Numbered from the stretch's first letter, positions 8,653 to 17,200 are shown. The stretch: DNA of 64,000 bases from Nocardia sp. SYP-A9097 (GCF_009649815.1 NZ_WJIC01000034.1:1-64000); one strand, 5' to 3'. Numbers and translations are program-made. The notes: generated from the sequence alone by a model not told the origin.

Positions 8653-9300
8653 TCAGATGCGCACCGCCGCGAAGTTGGCCGCGGCGACGAGGCTGTCGCT
8701 GTAGGACACATGGGAGGGTGCGTTCATCCCGGCTCCGCAGACGGGATCGCCTCCGGTGCACCAATCTCCGGTGCGGCCGACGTACCAATCCGGCACATTC
8801 CAGCCGATGGCCCGCATGGGATCACCGAAGAGCAGAACCGCCGCGATTCGGGAACCGAGATCGCCCGGCAGCTGCACCCGGCCCGGATACCAGGTCACCG
8901 CGCCGGTGCCCAGTGCCGCGTGTACGACCGCCGCGCCCTGCGAATAACCCACCACGATGAATCGCTGCGCCGGGCAGGCAGCGGCCTGAGCTGCCAAGTG
9001 CCCCACCAGATCTGCGGTGCCCGCGCCGACATCGAAGCTGTAGTCGGCCGGATAGGCGACGGGGTAGGCGGTGATGGAGACGGGTAACCGGTCCTGCAGC
9101 ATGCCGTACAGCTGATTGCCGACCACATCGCCCAGCCATCCGGGCTCACCCGTCCCCCGCGCCACCACCACATCCACATCCGAACACCAGTCCGCGTGTG
9201 CCTTCGGTAGTGGGAAGAAAATACTCACCACCATCAGCATGGCGGCGAAACCCCAAGCTATACGCCACTTTTCAGACAGCAGAACCTTCCGGTCGGCCAT
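8653..9300 (-). CDS. Cutinase-family secreted serine esterase
   Basis: The product is 215 residues. An N-terminal basic/hydrophobic segment (about 5-36) ends in AHA, a signal-peptidase site. The mature protein starts with a Cys-containing cutinase core (DVVVARGTGEPG). The nucleophile Ser120 is in GYSQG; Asp185 in GGDPVC and His197 in PSHVSY complete the triad. Cutinase-like proteins of mycolata act on lipids, polyesters or phospholipids outside the cell. The ATG at 9300 is favoured over the GTG at 9309 because GAGGGTGAG then serves as ribosome site. The neighbours are lipid-metabolic. Confidence 0.88.
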   Translation of the reverse strand: MADRKVLLSEKWRIAWGFAAMLMVVSIFFPLPKAHADWCSDVDVVVARGTGEPGWLGDVVGNQLYGMLQDRLPVSITAYPVAYPADYSFDVGAGTADLVGHLAAQAAACPAQRFIVVGYSQGAAVVHAALGTGAVTWYPGRVQLPGDLGSRIAAVLLFGDPMRAIGWNVPDWYVGRTGDWCTGGDPVCGAGMNAPSHVSYSDSLVAAANFAAVRI

Positions 9301-9569
9301 TGCGCTCACCCTCTCACGCCATTGTGAGTAGCCCCGTGACTCTTGTCAGTGACAAGTGACATTCCACCGGGCTATGTGACCCAAGGTAGGGAGAGGCGTA
9401 AGGGGCGGCAACGAGTTGCACTGGAGAGATACCCAATCGGTGCGCAACCGTATCACCGCGAAACTTGTTATCTACAAGCCACTTTGAGGCAACGGACCGG
9501 CACCGGAAGAGCCGCTCGAAGCGTCGCGAACGCCGCGCAAAATGGAACTAGTTCTCATAGGGTGTTGGT
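9301..9569 (+). promoter_or_regulatory. Divergent promoter region of cutinase and WS/DGAT
   Basis: No gene is seen here. Two small palindromes may be operators. CTTGT-TATCT-ACAAG is at 9464-9478. GAAC-TA-GTTC is at 9545-9554, just upstream of the WS/DGAT start. The second, read as T-GG-AAC-TA-GTT, fits most of the KstR-type TnnAACnnGTTnnA pattern. Confidence 0.35.
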
Positions 9570-10973
9570 ATGGAACGACTTACCGGGCTCGATGCGAGCT
9601 TCCTTTATCTCGAAACCGACACTCAACTCCTGCACGTCTGCGCAATGTTGATACTTGATCCGGCCGCCGACGGCGTCGAATTCGATTACGACGCATTCAA
9701 AGCCGAGCTCGGCAGACGGCTGCATCTCCTCCCGGTCATGACGCGCCGGCTGCACGCGGTGCCGTTCAATCTCGATCATCCGGTGTGGGTCAACGACTCC
9801 CACTTCGATCTCGACTACCACGTCCGCCGGGCCAGACTGCCCGCCCCCGGGGGCACGCGCGAATTGGCCGAGATCGCAGGCGATATCGCAGGTCGGGCCT
9901 TGGATCGCAGTCGGCCGCTGTGGGAGATGTGGGTGGTGGAGGGGCTGCCCGGCGGTAAGGTCGCGGTCGTCTCCAAGTACCACCACGCCATCGTGGACGG
10001 CATTACCGGCACCAATATGATGATGCACCTCTGCGATATCGAGCCGGGCGTTTCCTATACCCCGCCGACCGAAACACCCGCCGCCGAAACGAAACCCAAC
10101 GATCTTCTGCTTGCCGCCGAGGCGCTGGCGAAGTTCCCGGGCAAACTCGGAATGGTCGGTATGGTCCGCCAAACCGTCGGCGTACTGGGCGGTCTGGTGC
10201 AGCGGCGGCGTAACGGCGAGGGAACCCGCGGTATGGCCCTGCCATTCACCGCACCGCGCACACCGTTCAATCGAGCGATCACCCCGCATCGCGCGGTCTC
10301 CTTCATACAATCGGATCTGGCCGATATCAAGGAGATAAAGACCGCGTTCGGCGTCAAGGTCAACGATGTGGTGCTCGCCGTGGTCGGCGGCGCGCTGCGC
10401 AGTTATCTGGAGCTGCACGACGAACTACCCGAAACCTCGCTCATCGCCTCGGTTCCGGTCTCGGTACACGCCACCTCGCGGCATGAGGAGGGCACCAATA
10501 AGGTCTCCACCATCTTCGCGCGGCTCTACACCGATCTCGCCGATCCGGTGGAGCGGATGGCGGCCATTGCCGCGGACAATCGAGGGGCCAAGGAGGAGCA
10601 CAATCTCATCGGCGCGGATTTCCTGATGGATTGGGCGAAGTACGCCCCGCCCAACACCTTTCAGCTCGCCGCGCGCGCCTACTCGTCACTGAAACTGGCC
10701 GAGCATCATCCGGTGGTCCACAATCTGGTGATCTCGAATGTGCCCGGGCCGAACTTCCCCATGTACTTCCTGGGTGTGCGCGTGTCCTCGATGTATCCAT
10801 TCGGGCCGGTCTTCCACGGCGCCGGACTCACCGCCACCGTCATATCCAATAACGGCCACCTGGACTTCGGCTTCATCGCCGCCGCGGAACTGGTGCCCGA
10901 CGTCGAGAAGATCGCCGACGCTGTCCCCGAGGTGATCACCGAGCTGCTCAAGGCAGCCCGCGAAAAGAATTGA
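9570..10973 (+). CDS. Wax ester synthase / acyl-CoA:diacylglycerol acyltransferase (WS/DGAT)
   Basis: This 467-residue protein is of normal family length. The catalytic HHxxxDG motif is HHAIVDG at 138-144, followed by the family features PRTPFN, KVNDVVLAVVGGALR and the C-terminal VISNVPGP. The enzyme esterifies acyl-CoA with diacylglycerol or a fatty alcohol, making triacylglycerol or wax ester storage lipid. The N-terminal MERLTGLDASFLYLET is typical. Together with the acyl-CoA reductase upstream it could complete a wax-ester route. Mycolata carry many WS/DGAT paralogues, so no specific tgs name is given. Confidence 0.92.
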   Translation: MERLTGLDASFLYLETDTQLLHVCAMLILDPAADGVEFDYDAFKAELGRRLHLLPVMTRRLHAVPFNLDHPVWVNDSHFDLDYHVRRARLPAPGGTRELAEIAGDIAGRALDRSRPLWEMWVVEGLPGGKVAVVSKYHHAIVDGITGTNMMMHLCDIEPGVSYTPPTETPAAETKPNDLLLAAEALAKFPGKLGMVGMVRQTVGVLGGLVQRRRNGEGTRGMALPFTAPRTPFNRAITPHRAVSFIQSDLADIKEIKTAFGVKVNDVVLAVVGGALRSYLELHDELPETSLIASVPVSVHATSRHEEGTNKVSTIFARLYTDLADPVERMAAIAADNRGAKEEHNLIGADFLMDWAKYAPPNTFQLAARAYSSLKLAEHHPVVHNLVISNVPGPNFPMYFLGVRVSSMYPFGPVFHGAGLTATVISNNGHLDFGFIAAAELVPDVEKIADAVPEVITELLKAAREKN

Positions 10974-10984
10974 GCCGCTAGGGC

Positions 10985-11914
10985 TTACAGCCGTTCGGCT
11001 ACTGACTGCACAGCCTCGAGGAGCACCGGGACAAAGACGTCCGCCTCGAGTGCACAGGCCGCATGACCGGCCTTGGCGAGGAAGATCTCAGCTCCCGGAA
11101 TAGCCTTCGCCATCTCCAATTGCCGATAGACGGGCAGCGCCCGATCCCGGGTGGTGATCAGCACCGCCGCCGGCACCTTCAGCGTCGAGAGCCACTCCGA
11201 CGAATCGAATTGCCCCAGTACCACCAGCGCCTGCGCCAGCGCCCAGCCACTGGTGCTGCGCATCTCCGACATGGCCCAGCGGTCCATCCGACCCACCGGC
11301 CAGGACGACTGCGGCAGCATCTGCAGCTTCTCATCATGCAATTGCGTACGGCGCGTGGCGTATTCGGCCATCGAACCGATCATCAGGCCCCAGGCCTTGT
11401 GGAAGGCGCGCTCGCGGCGGGTCTCTTGGAAGCGATAGGTGGTGGCGGTCAGGACAATTCCGCCGACCTTGTCCGGATTCCGATGTGCCGCAAGCTGTGC
11501 CACCACACCGCCCAAGGAGTAGCCCGCCAGAATCGGGCGGTCCACGCCGAGCACTTCGGCGAGCGCGAGGGCGTCATCGGCGAGATCATCGAGATCGAAA
11601 CGCTCGGAACGGATTCCGTGACCGTGCCAGCGCTGATCGAAGAGCACCACGCGATACCGCTCATTGAGTTCACGCAGCGATGGAAACCAGTTCAGCATGG
11701 CGGTGGTCGCCATGCCGTGCAGCAACAGCACCGTCGGTGAATCCGGTGTGGGGCCGGCCAGATCCACCACGTAGGTGCTGCCGCGCCCCGGCAGTTCCAC
11801 CATCGAGCCCTCCGGCACAGCTGTCAGCCTGGCGATGCGCGGTGACACCCGGCGCCCGCGGCGCTTCTCACCGGTGGCGGTTTCACTGGGGTAATCCAGG
11901 CTGGGGTTCGACAT
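10985..11914 (-). CDS. Alpha/beta hydrolase
   Basis: This is a 309-residue cytoplasmic alpha/beta-hydrolase. The oxyanion-hole motif LLLHGMATT is near residue 65, the nucleophile Ser133 in GYSLGG, the acid in TTRDRALP and the base in AGHAAC. A short lid-like insertion (about 170-215) separates strands 6 and 7. It is convergent with WS/DGAT with only 11 bp between the stops. A TGAAAC-AC-GTTTCA palindrome lies about 40 bp upstream of its start, suggesting TetR control. Lipid ester cleavage is inferred from context only. Confidence 0.82.
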   Translation of the reverse strand: MSNPSLDYPSETATGEKRRGRRVSPRIARLTAVPEGSMVELPGRGSTYVVDLAGPTPDSPTVLLLHGMATTAMLNWFPSLRELNERYRVVLFDQRWHGHGIRSERFDLDDLADDALALAEVLGVDRPILAGYSLGGVVAQLAAHRNPDKVGGIVLTATTYRFQETRRERAFHKAWGLMIGSMAEYATRRTQLHDEKLQMLPQSSWPVGRMDRWAMSEMRSTSGWALAQALVVLGQFDSSEWLSTLKVPAAVLITTRDRALPVYRQLEMAKAIPGAEIFLAKAGHAACALEADVFVPVLLEAVQSVAERL

Positions 11915-11952
11915 CGAAGGGCCTCCCGGTGAGCTGCTTCAACAGGCGAAAA

Positions 11953-11966
11953 TGAAACACGTTTCA
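11953..11966. promoter_or_regulatory. TetR-type operator upstream of the alpha/beta hydrolase
   Basis: TGAAAC-AC-GTTTCA is a perfect 6-bp inverted repeat with 2-bp spacer in an A-rich stretch. A close relative with one mismatched pair lies upstream of the thioesterase at 42934-42951. Confidence 0.5.
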
Positions 11967-11998
11967 CTTGATGATGCCATAATCCCGCACCGCGCGTT

Positions 11999-12898
11999 CT
12001 ATGTGGCGCACTGCGATGGCGTGGCGATTACGGTGGTCACCACCACCGGGGGCGGCGGCGGGGTGGTGACGACCGGGACCGGGTCGGTGCTGTCGTAGAG
12101 GCGAATCCCGGTGTAGCGCAATTGACCTGGGTCGATCTCGATGCCGGGGACCTCGACCACATGGTCGTAGATATCGACAATGCAGGCGGTGAAGGGGCCC
12201 GGCCCCGCACCGGAGACGGACCAGTAATTGTCGTAGCCGCGGCGCAGTGGTTTGAAGTCGCCGCCGGCGTCCGGGCGTAAAGCCACCCCGCGCAAGGGAT
12301 TTCCACCACCGGAGAAGAGCAGGCCGAGCCAGGAGGGCGATGCGCCCGGCTGGACCCGGTAGAAGAGCTCGGGGGCCGGGTTGGGGTCGCGCACGTGGCT
12401 GATACGGATCGGGGCGACACCGTCGATGGTGTGCGCGATCGCCTCGAAAGCCGCTCTGCTGAGGTCGTATTGGTGCGGCGCGCAGCCGGGGCAGCGGTCC
12501 ACGATCTGGGCGCGGACACTGCCGAGCGGGCCGTCGATATCGATATAAGAGCCGCAGGGGGTGGAGTCGTCGTACTCGCCGGTCGAGACGCCGACGTAGT
12601 AGCCGTCCAGGGGCAGGTCCGGCAGTGAGCAGGCCGTACCCGGGCCGAAGGCGTAGTAGCGTGCCTCGGCGGCCTCGGGGGCGGGCGGCTCCGTGGCTGG
12701 AAGCTGCTGCGTGGTAACCGAATTCCGGGTGGCCGTGGCGGGCAGGGTGACCACCGTGGTGATCGGCGCGGCGGTGCGGCAGGCCACCGGTTCCGGGCGC
12801 ATCGCCCAGGTCGCCGTCCCGACCACCACCGCTGCCGCGAGGGCGGTCCACAGCCACGGTCTGCCGGACCGCACCTCTTCGTGTCCTGTGCGGTGCAT
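11999..12898 (-). CDS. Expansin-like (EXLX) protein, membrane-anchored or secreted
   Basis: The product is 299 residues. A basic start and one hydrophobic helix (about 14-33) are followed by a Thr/Pro-rich linker. Then come a double-psi beta-barrel expansin domain 1 (ARYYAFGPGTAC to about residue 190) and a CBM63-like domain 2. VDRCPGC and the QYDLSRAAFEAIA segment, with the Asp equivalent to the essential Asp of bacterial EXLX, fit the family. Six Cys may form disulfides. A Pro-rich tail ends the protein. Expansins loosen cellulose or peptidoglycan non-hydrolytically. The ATG at 12898 is chosen because upstream codons are not protein-like. Confidence 0.75.
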   Translation of the reverse strand: MHRTGHEEVRSGRPWLWTALAAAVVVGTATWAMRPEPVACRTAAPITTVVTLPATATRNSVTTQQLPATEPPAPEAAEARYYAFGPGTACSLPDLPLDGYYVGVSTGEYDDSTPCGSYIDIDGPLGSVRAQIVDRCPGCAPHQYDLSRAAFEAIAHTIDGVAPIRISHVRDPNPAPELFYRVQPGASPSWLGLLFSGGGNPLRGVALRPDAGGDFKPLRRGYDNYWSVSGAGPGPFTACIVDIYDHVVEVPGIEIDPGQLRYTGIRLYDSTDPVPVVTTPPPPPVVVTTVIATPSQCAT

Positions 12899-13097
12899 GG
12901 CTGTTCCCCAACCTCCGAGTTGTGTTTGCTGCGACGATGCTGAACCCTCTTCAGGAAAGCAGCCTGGCCGGTTGTACAGGGCTAGAATCAGAAACACGAA
13001 GTCAAAAACGCGGTGTGTCGCCGGTGTGTCATGGATCCCGAACGGGCGGTGCTCCGCTGTCGTATGTCCTGATACACCGACGTCAGGAGCACCCCTC

Positions 13098-13958
13098 ATG
13101 CCCGCCGATCTCGCGCCCTTCTACCAGCAGGTGCAGGCCCACTACGACCTCTCCGACGACTTCTACGCCCTGTTCCTCGACCCGTCCATGACCTACAGCT
13201 GTGCCTACTTCGCCGATCCCGCGATGACACTCGAGCAGGCCCAGCTCGCCAAGATCGACCTCGCGCTGGGCAAGCTGAAACTGCAGCCCGGGATGACGCT
13301 GCTCGATATCGGATGCGGTTGGGGCGCGACCATGATTCGCGCCGCACAGCAGTACGACGTGCGGGTCATCGGGCTCACGCTGAGCCGCAATCAGTACGAG
13401 TACGCGCGCGCCCGCATCGAAAAGCACGGGCTCACCAATGCGCAAGTGCGGCTTCAGGGCTGGGAGGAGTACGCCGGGCGCGCCGATCGCATTGTCAGCA
13501 TCGGGGCGTTCGAACACTTCCGTAAGGAACGCTATGCGGAGTTTTTCGCCCGGTGCCACGCCATGATGCCCACCGACGGACGGATGCTGCTGCACAGCAT
13601 TATCGGGCGCACCCTCGCGGAATTGCGGGCCATGGAAATTCCGGTCACCCGGCAGGACGCGCTGTTCCATATCTTCATCAAACGGGAGATCTTCCCGGGC
13701 GGGCAGCTGCCGCAGCCACCGGTGGTGACCGGACTGGCCGAGGCCGCCGGATTCCATACCCAGCGGATTCATTCACTGCAACCGCACTACGCACGCACCC
13801 TCGACCTGTGGGCCGAGGCGCTGCAATCACATCGAGAGGCGGCGGTGCGGCTCACCTCGGAGGAGGTCTACGAGCGCTACCTCAAATACCTCACCGGATG
13901 CGCGCATTACTTCCATGCAGGACATCTCGACGTCATGCAATTCACGCTGGTGAAATAG
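13098..13958 (+). CDS. Cyclopropane-fatty-acid / mycolic-acid methyltransferase
   Basis: This is a 286-residue SAM-dependent methyltransferase of the CmaA/MmaA/Cfa group. The start MPADLAPFYQQVQAHYDLSDDFY matches the conserved N-terminus. SAM motif I is LLDIGCGWGA (68-77), followed by GLTLSRNQYEYA. The motif SIGAFEHF and the C-terminal YLKYLTGCAHYFHAGHLDVMQFTL are typical of this family. It would act on double bonds of mycolic or phospholipid acyl chains. The ATG at 13098 is set by CAGGAG 8 bp upstream; the longer open frame covers the promoter region divergent with the expansin gene. Confidence 0.88.
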   Translation: MPADLAPFYQQVQAHYDLSDDFYALFLDPSMTYSCAYFADPAMTLEQAQLAKIDLALGKLKLQPGMTLLDIGCGWGATMIRAAQQYDVRVIGLTLSRNQYEYARARIEKHGLTNAQVRLQGWEEYAGRADRIVSIGAFEHFRKERYAEFFARCHAMMPTDGRMLLHSIIGRTLAELRAMEIPVTRQDALFHIFIKREIFPGGQLPQPPVVTGLAEAAGFHTQRIHSLQPHYARTLDLWAEALQSHREAAVRLTSEEVYERYLKYLTGCAHYFHAGHLDVMQFTLVK

Positions 13959-13974
13959 CTCGCTCGATGCGGAA

Positions 13975-14099
13975 GCGGCAAGGGTTTTCACCCATCGCAC
14001 CACCATCGGGTCGCTGACCGCGCGGACGCGGCGATCGCCGTCGACCTCGACCGCGCCGGGGACGATGAGGATCTGCAGGTTACATGATATTTCCGACAT
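13975..14099 (-). pseudogene. Possible remnant of a DJ-1/PfpI (GlxA-type) regulator
   Basis: The reverse strand between the methyltransferase and isochorismatase genes encodes a short stretch (LQILIVPGAVEVDGDRRV, then DPMVVRWVKTLA). This resembles the central strand and following helix of DJ-1/PfpI domains in GlxA-like AraC regulators. Isochorismatase genes often neighbour such regulators. Flanking codons are not protein-like, so if real it is a relic. The similarity is judged by eye only. Confidence 0.2.
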
Positions 14100-14149
14100 G
14101 ACGCCGCGGCCGTAGCGTGATACACATTCAACTCCTGGAAGGACATTCA

Positions 14150-14740
14150 ATGGCTGCGACGACTCTGCGCGAACTCGACGGTCTCGATCCCACCCCGGCC
14201 TCGCTCGCCGATGCCACGCTGGTGCTCATCGATTATCAGAACACCTATACGCGCGGCGTTATGGAGCTGACCGGATGGGAAGCCGCGCTCGATGCCGCGG
14301 CCGAACTGCTCGCGCGGGCGCGGCAGGCCGGGACCACGATCATTCATGTCATCAATGACGGTGGCGAGGGCACGCCCTACGACATCACCGCCGAGATCGG
14401 GCAGATCCATCCGCTGGTCGCGGCCATCGAGGGCGAGGCGGTGGTGGTGAAGACCGCGCCCAATAGTTTTGTCGGCACCGACCTCGGTGAACGGATCGAC
14501 GCGGCGGGCAATAAGAACGTCATTCTCATCGGATTCATGACGCATATGTGCGTGCAGTTCACCGCCGAAGGGGCTTTCCTGCGCGGCAACTCACCCACCG
14601 TGGTCGCCGATGCCTGCGCGACCCGGCCGTTGGCGACCGTCGTGGCCGAGGTGTCGGCCGAGCAACTGCATCGGAGTGCACTGGCGACCATCGGCGATGT
14701 GTACGCCGTCATTGTCGCGAAGGGATCCGACCTGACATAG
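14150..14740 (+). CDS. Isochorismatase-family cysteine hydrolase
   Basis: This 196-residue protein of the nicotinamidase/isochorismatase fold carries a catalytic triad of Asp28 (LIDYQNTY), Lys101 (VVVKTAPNSF) and Cys134 (THMCVQFTAEGAF). The conserved cis-peptide region GFMTHMCV is present, so it is likely an active amide or vinyl-ether hydrolase. The substrate is unknown. The ATG at 14150 follows GGAAGGA with good spacing; the in-frame start at 14117 adds only leader. It stands alone, upstream of a DoxX-like gene. Confidence 0.85.
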   Translation: MAATTLRELDGLDPTPASLADATLVLIDYQNTYTRGVMELTGWEAALDAAAELLARARQAGTTIIHVINDGGEGTPYDITAEIGQIHPLVAAIEGEAVVVKTAPNSFVGTDLGERIDAAGNKNVILIGFMTHMCVQFTAEGAFLRGNSPTVVADACATRPLATVVAEVSAEQLHRSALATIGDVYAVIVAKGSDLT

Positions 14741-14815
14741 CCACCTACTGCGGGACAATGGATTCAGTGATCGCGGTGGATGAATACCGCGTCTCCGGCT
14801 GGAACGGAGTAGATC

Positions 14816-15208
14816 ATGAATTGGATTCGTTATCGCCCGCTCGTCTACTGGGTGAGCACCGGGCTGGTCATCGCGGAGCTGGTGGTAGGCGGGGTACTCG
14901 ATGCCGTGCATTTCCACACCTACCGGGATCTGGTGGTGAATCTCGGCTATCCGACATACTTCCTCACGATCTTGGGCGTGTGGAAGATAATCGGGGCCGC
15001 CGCGATACTCGCGCCGGGCTGGCCGGTGGTCAAGGAATGGGCTTATGCGGGAACGTTCTTCGTGTACACGGGTGCGATTATTTCGCATCTGACCACCGGG
15101 TACGCGTTGAACGAGGTCGGCGTGCTCGCGGTATTCACCGTACTCACGGCGGCCTCCTGGGCGCTGCGGCCCGCCGATCGCAGAGTGCCCCGGGCCACAC
15201 TCGCTTGA
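14816..15208 (+). CDS. DoxX-like small membrane protein
   Basis: This 130-residue protein has four predicted membrane helices (about 8-28, 44-66, 74-95, 98-116). The pattern of an early YWVSTGLVIAELVVGG helix and the LGVWKIIGAAAILAPGWPVVKEWAYAG motif is typical of DoxX-like proteins. These are linked to redox or thiol stress and sometimes act with thiosulfate:quinone or SseA partners. No partner is next to it. A GGAG-containing ribosome site (CGGAGTAG) precedes the ATG. Confidence 0.75.
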   Translation: MNWIRYRPLVYWVSTGLVIAELVVGGVLDAVHFHTYRDLVVNLGYPTYFLTILGVWKIIGAAAILAPGWPVVKEWAYAGTFFVYTGAIISHLTTGYALNEVGVLAVFTVLTAASWALRPADRRVPRATLA

Positions 15209-15242
15209 CCTCAACCTTGGTTCAGCTAGCAGAGTTGCGAGT

Positions 15243-16418
15243 ATGAACGCGACCTCAACTCCGGCAAGCACTTCCACCGGCCTCGGCCTCGCCGATCTGC
15301 CGTCCGTACCGCGTGCGCTGGATGCGGCGGGGCTCGCGGAGATCGCGCGCGCGGTGGCCGCGGCCAAGGTGGTGGGTATCGGTGAGTCGACGCGGTTCGC
15401 ACCGGAGACCTTCGCTCTGCGGGATGCGCTGTTCCATTTGCTGGTGCAGCAGTATGGGTTTCGGGTTGTCGCGCTACAGGACAGTGCCGATGTGGCCGCG
15501 ATTCTCGACGAGTATGTGGTGAGCAGCGAGGGGTCGGCCCGTGGTGCGCTCGAAACCGCTTGGCGGCCTTGGCGGCATCAGGAGATGGCTACCGCGTTGG
15601 AGTGGATCCGGGATTTCAACCGGGCGCATCCTGCGGATCCGGTGCGGATTATCGCGGTGAAACCCGCACAGGCGAAGTCGGCGGATTACGACGTGGTGTC
15701 GGCGGCGGTTCGGGAGGTTGCGCCTGATCGGGTGGACGAGCTTTCTGCTCATCTGGAGCCGATTCGCACCGCGCATACGACTGATGAACACGTACAGCGG
15801 GCTCAGGGTATCCACCCGGGACGCTTGTTCCGTGAGCACGCCGATGATGCTGCGGCCCTGGTTAATTCGCTGCCCGTCTCGGATCAGGCGCTATCGCTCA
15901 TGCGGTCGATCGTCGACTTCCATGAGAACAGCGTCGCGGGCCGCGGCAGTTTCATCGGTGATGACGAGCGCTGGGCGGCCACCATCATCAACCATCAGAC
16001 CCGGACCGGTGAACGCGTCGTCTACTGGGACGGGATAGCGCACAGTGCCGCAACACCTCTCGGCTCGCAGCCCACCGACAGCACCCCGCCGACCGTGGGT
16101 AGCGCGCTACGCCGGTACTACGGCTCCGACTACGCCTCCATTGCCATCGGCTTCCACCACGGCAATGTCGGTATCGCCGATATCCCCTCCCCCGCACCGG
16201 ATTTCCTCGACGCCGTGCTGGGTTCCGCTGCCCCTGAGACGAATTGGCTGGATCTGCGCGCCGCCGAACCTTTCGGTCCGGTCAAGATGCGAGTCATCAG
16301 CGGTATCTACAACCCGGCCCAGGATACCGCCGCCTACCTCACGGTCGCGGATCTGCCCGCCGCCTTCGACATCCTCATCCACGTTCGCGAAGTCTCGCCG
16401 CTGCGCTGGTTCCAATAG
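15243..16418 (+). CDS. Erythromycin-esterase-family protein
   Basis: This 391-residue protein aligns in layout with the Ere/succinoglycan-biosynthesis esterase group. It has VVGIGESTRFAPETFALRD near residue 40, FRVVALQDSADVA, a central helical region, and VVYWDGIAHSAA near residue 260. In characterised Ere enzymes the first motif is GEATHG with a catalytic His; here that position is Arg (GESTR), so macrolide hydrolysis is doubtful. The later His in IAHSA is kept. The ATG lies 34 bp after the DoxX-like gene. A resistance role should not be assumed. Confidence 0.72.
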   Translation: MNATSTPASTSTGLGLADLPSVPRALDAAGLAEIARAVAAAKVVGIGESTRFAPETFALRDALFHLLVQQYGFRVVALQDSADVAAILDEYVVSSEGSARGALETAWRPWRHQEMATALEWIRDFNRAHPADPVRIIAVKPAQAKSADYDVVSAAVREVAPDRVDELSAHLEPIRTAHTTDEHVQRAQGIHPGRLFREHADDAAALVNSLPVSDQALSLMRSIVDFHENSVAGRGSFIGDDERWAATIINHQTRTGERVVYWDGIAHSAATPLGSQPTDSTPPTVGSALRRYYGSDYASIAIGFHHGNVGIADIPSPAPDFLDAVLGSAAPETNWLDLRAAEPFGPVKMRVISGIYNPAQDTAAYLTVADLPAAFDILIHVREVSPLRWFQ

Positions 16419-16448
16419 CGCCACCGCCCAGTCGATTAGGGTGTCGGC

Positions 16449-16658
16449 ATGGATGCTGCCGACTACGGTCCAGGTGATGTCGTCTACTTTCCGGAGGGCC
16501 CATTCAGCGGCATCTGCGGGGTCGTCCGGGAAGTCGATCCGCACCGCGCCGAGCTACGCATCGAATTCGGTGAGGGCCTCGTTCATCGTGAGGGCAATGT
16601 GCTGCGCGAGCGCCGGCACGGGCTGACCGTCGGATTCGACGAGGTCGAGCTCGTTTAG
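16449..16658 (+). CDS. Small KOW/SH3-like domain protein
   Basis: The 69-residue product resembles a KOW-like beta barrel: YGPGDVVYFPEGPFSGICGVVREVDPHRAELRIEFGEG. This follows the pattern gxF.G..G.V..vd...g.v.V seen in NusG C-termini and other nucleic-acid or protein-binding SH3-like folds. It overlaps the convergent P-loop kinase gene by 4 bp. Codon use is like that of its neighbours. Function is unknown. Confidence 0.55.
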   Translation: MDAADYGPGDVVYFPEGPFSGICGVVREVDPHRAELRIEFGEGLVHREGNVLRERRHGLTVGFDEVELV

Positions 16659-17200
16659 GGGCACTGTTCGAGGTCCGCCAGGAATGCGGTTGCTTCGCGA
16701 TGTGAGCGCAGCCGGATAAAGGTGATGTGGCGGTATGCCGGGTCGTCCTGCCAGGTGAGGTAGCGGTCGCGGTTCCTGGCGTGCGTCGTCCAAGCCCAGG
16801 CGATGACCGAATGCTCCGGGTTGAGCGAGAACAGGTTTCGGCCGCGTTCGCGATTACCGTTCCACAGCTCGTGCCGGGCCAGCAGCCTTATGAGAGTTCG
16901 CCGGATGATCTGCATCATGACCTGCCACCGCGGTAGATCGAACCAGACCACGGTATCGGCGCGACTCCACACCAGGTGACCGAGCTTGCCGTGATAGTTC
17001 CCGTCGACCACCCAGGCGTCCTGGGCAATGCGCTCGCCGACCGCGGCCCGGAACTCCGCCTCCCCCAGCGGCGTCCAATCCGCCTGATGGTGAATGGCGT
17101 CGAGCTCGATATGCGGAATCCCCAGCCGCCCCGAAATCCGCCGCGCCAGCGCACTCTTACCCGACCCCGAAGTACCCGCGACCGATATCCGCCGTGTCAT
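16655..17200 (-). CDS. P-loop kinase (adenylate kinase-like / FlaR-type)
   Basis: This 181-residue protein has a Walker A GTSGSGKSALAR at residues 8-19. It continues with LGIPHIELDAIHHQADWTPL, which is typical of the so-called DNA-topology-modulation FlaR-like P-loop kinases. Later motifs are WVVDGNYHGK and a lid with WNGNRERGRNLF. The ATG at 17200 is chosen because the fold starts immediately after it; the earlier in-frame start adds 17 residues. Substrate is unknown. Confidence 0.75.
   Translation of the reverse strand: MTRRISVAGTSGSGKSALARRISGRLGIPHIELDAIHHQADWTPLGEAEFRAAVGERIAQDAWVVDGNYHGKLGHLVWSRADTVVWFDLPRWQVMMQIIRRTLIRLLARHELWNGNRERGRNLFSLNPEHSVIAWAWTTHARNRDRYLTWQDDPAYRHITFIRLRSHREATAFLADLEQCP

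Noticed and set aside
6612..8711. 699-residue open frame on the - strand
   Set aside because: It is antisense to the acyl-CoA reductase, very rich in Arg/His/Gly, and has no recognisable domain: a typical high-GC shadow.
9545..9554. GAACTAGTTC as LexA box
   Set aside because: Actinobacterial LexA boxes have four bases between GAAC and GTTC; here there are two.
16449..16658. Assignment of the small KOW-like protein as NusG/RfaH
   Set aside because: It lacks the NGN domain and is far too short; only a beta-barrel resemblance can be claimed.
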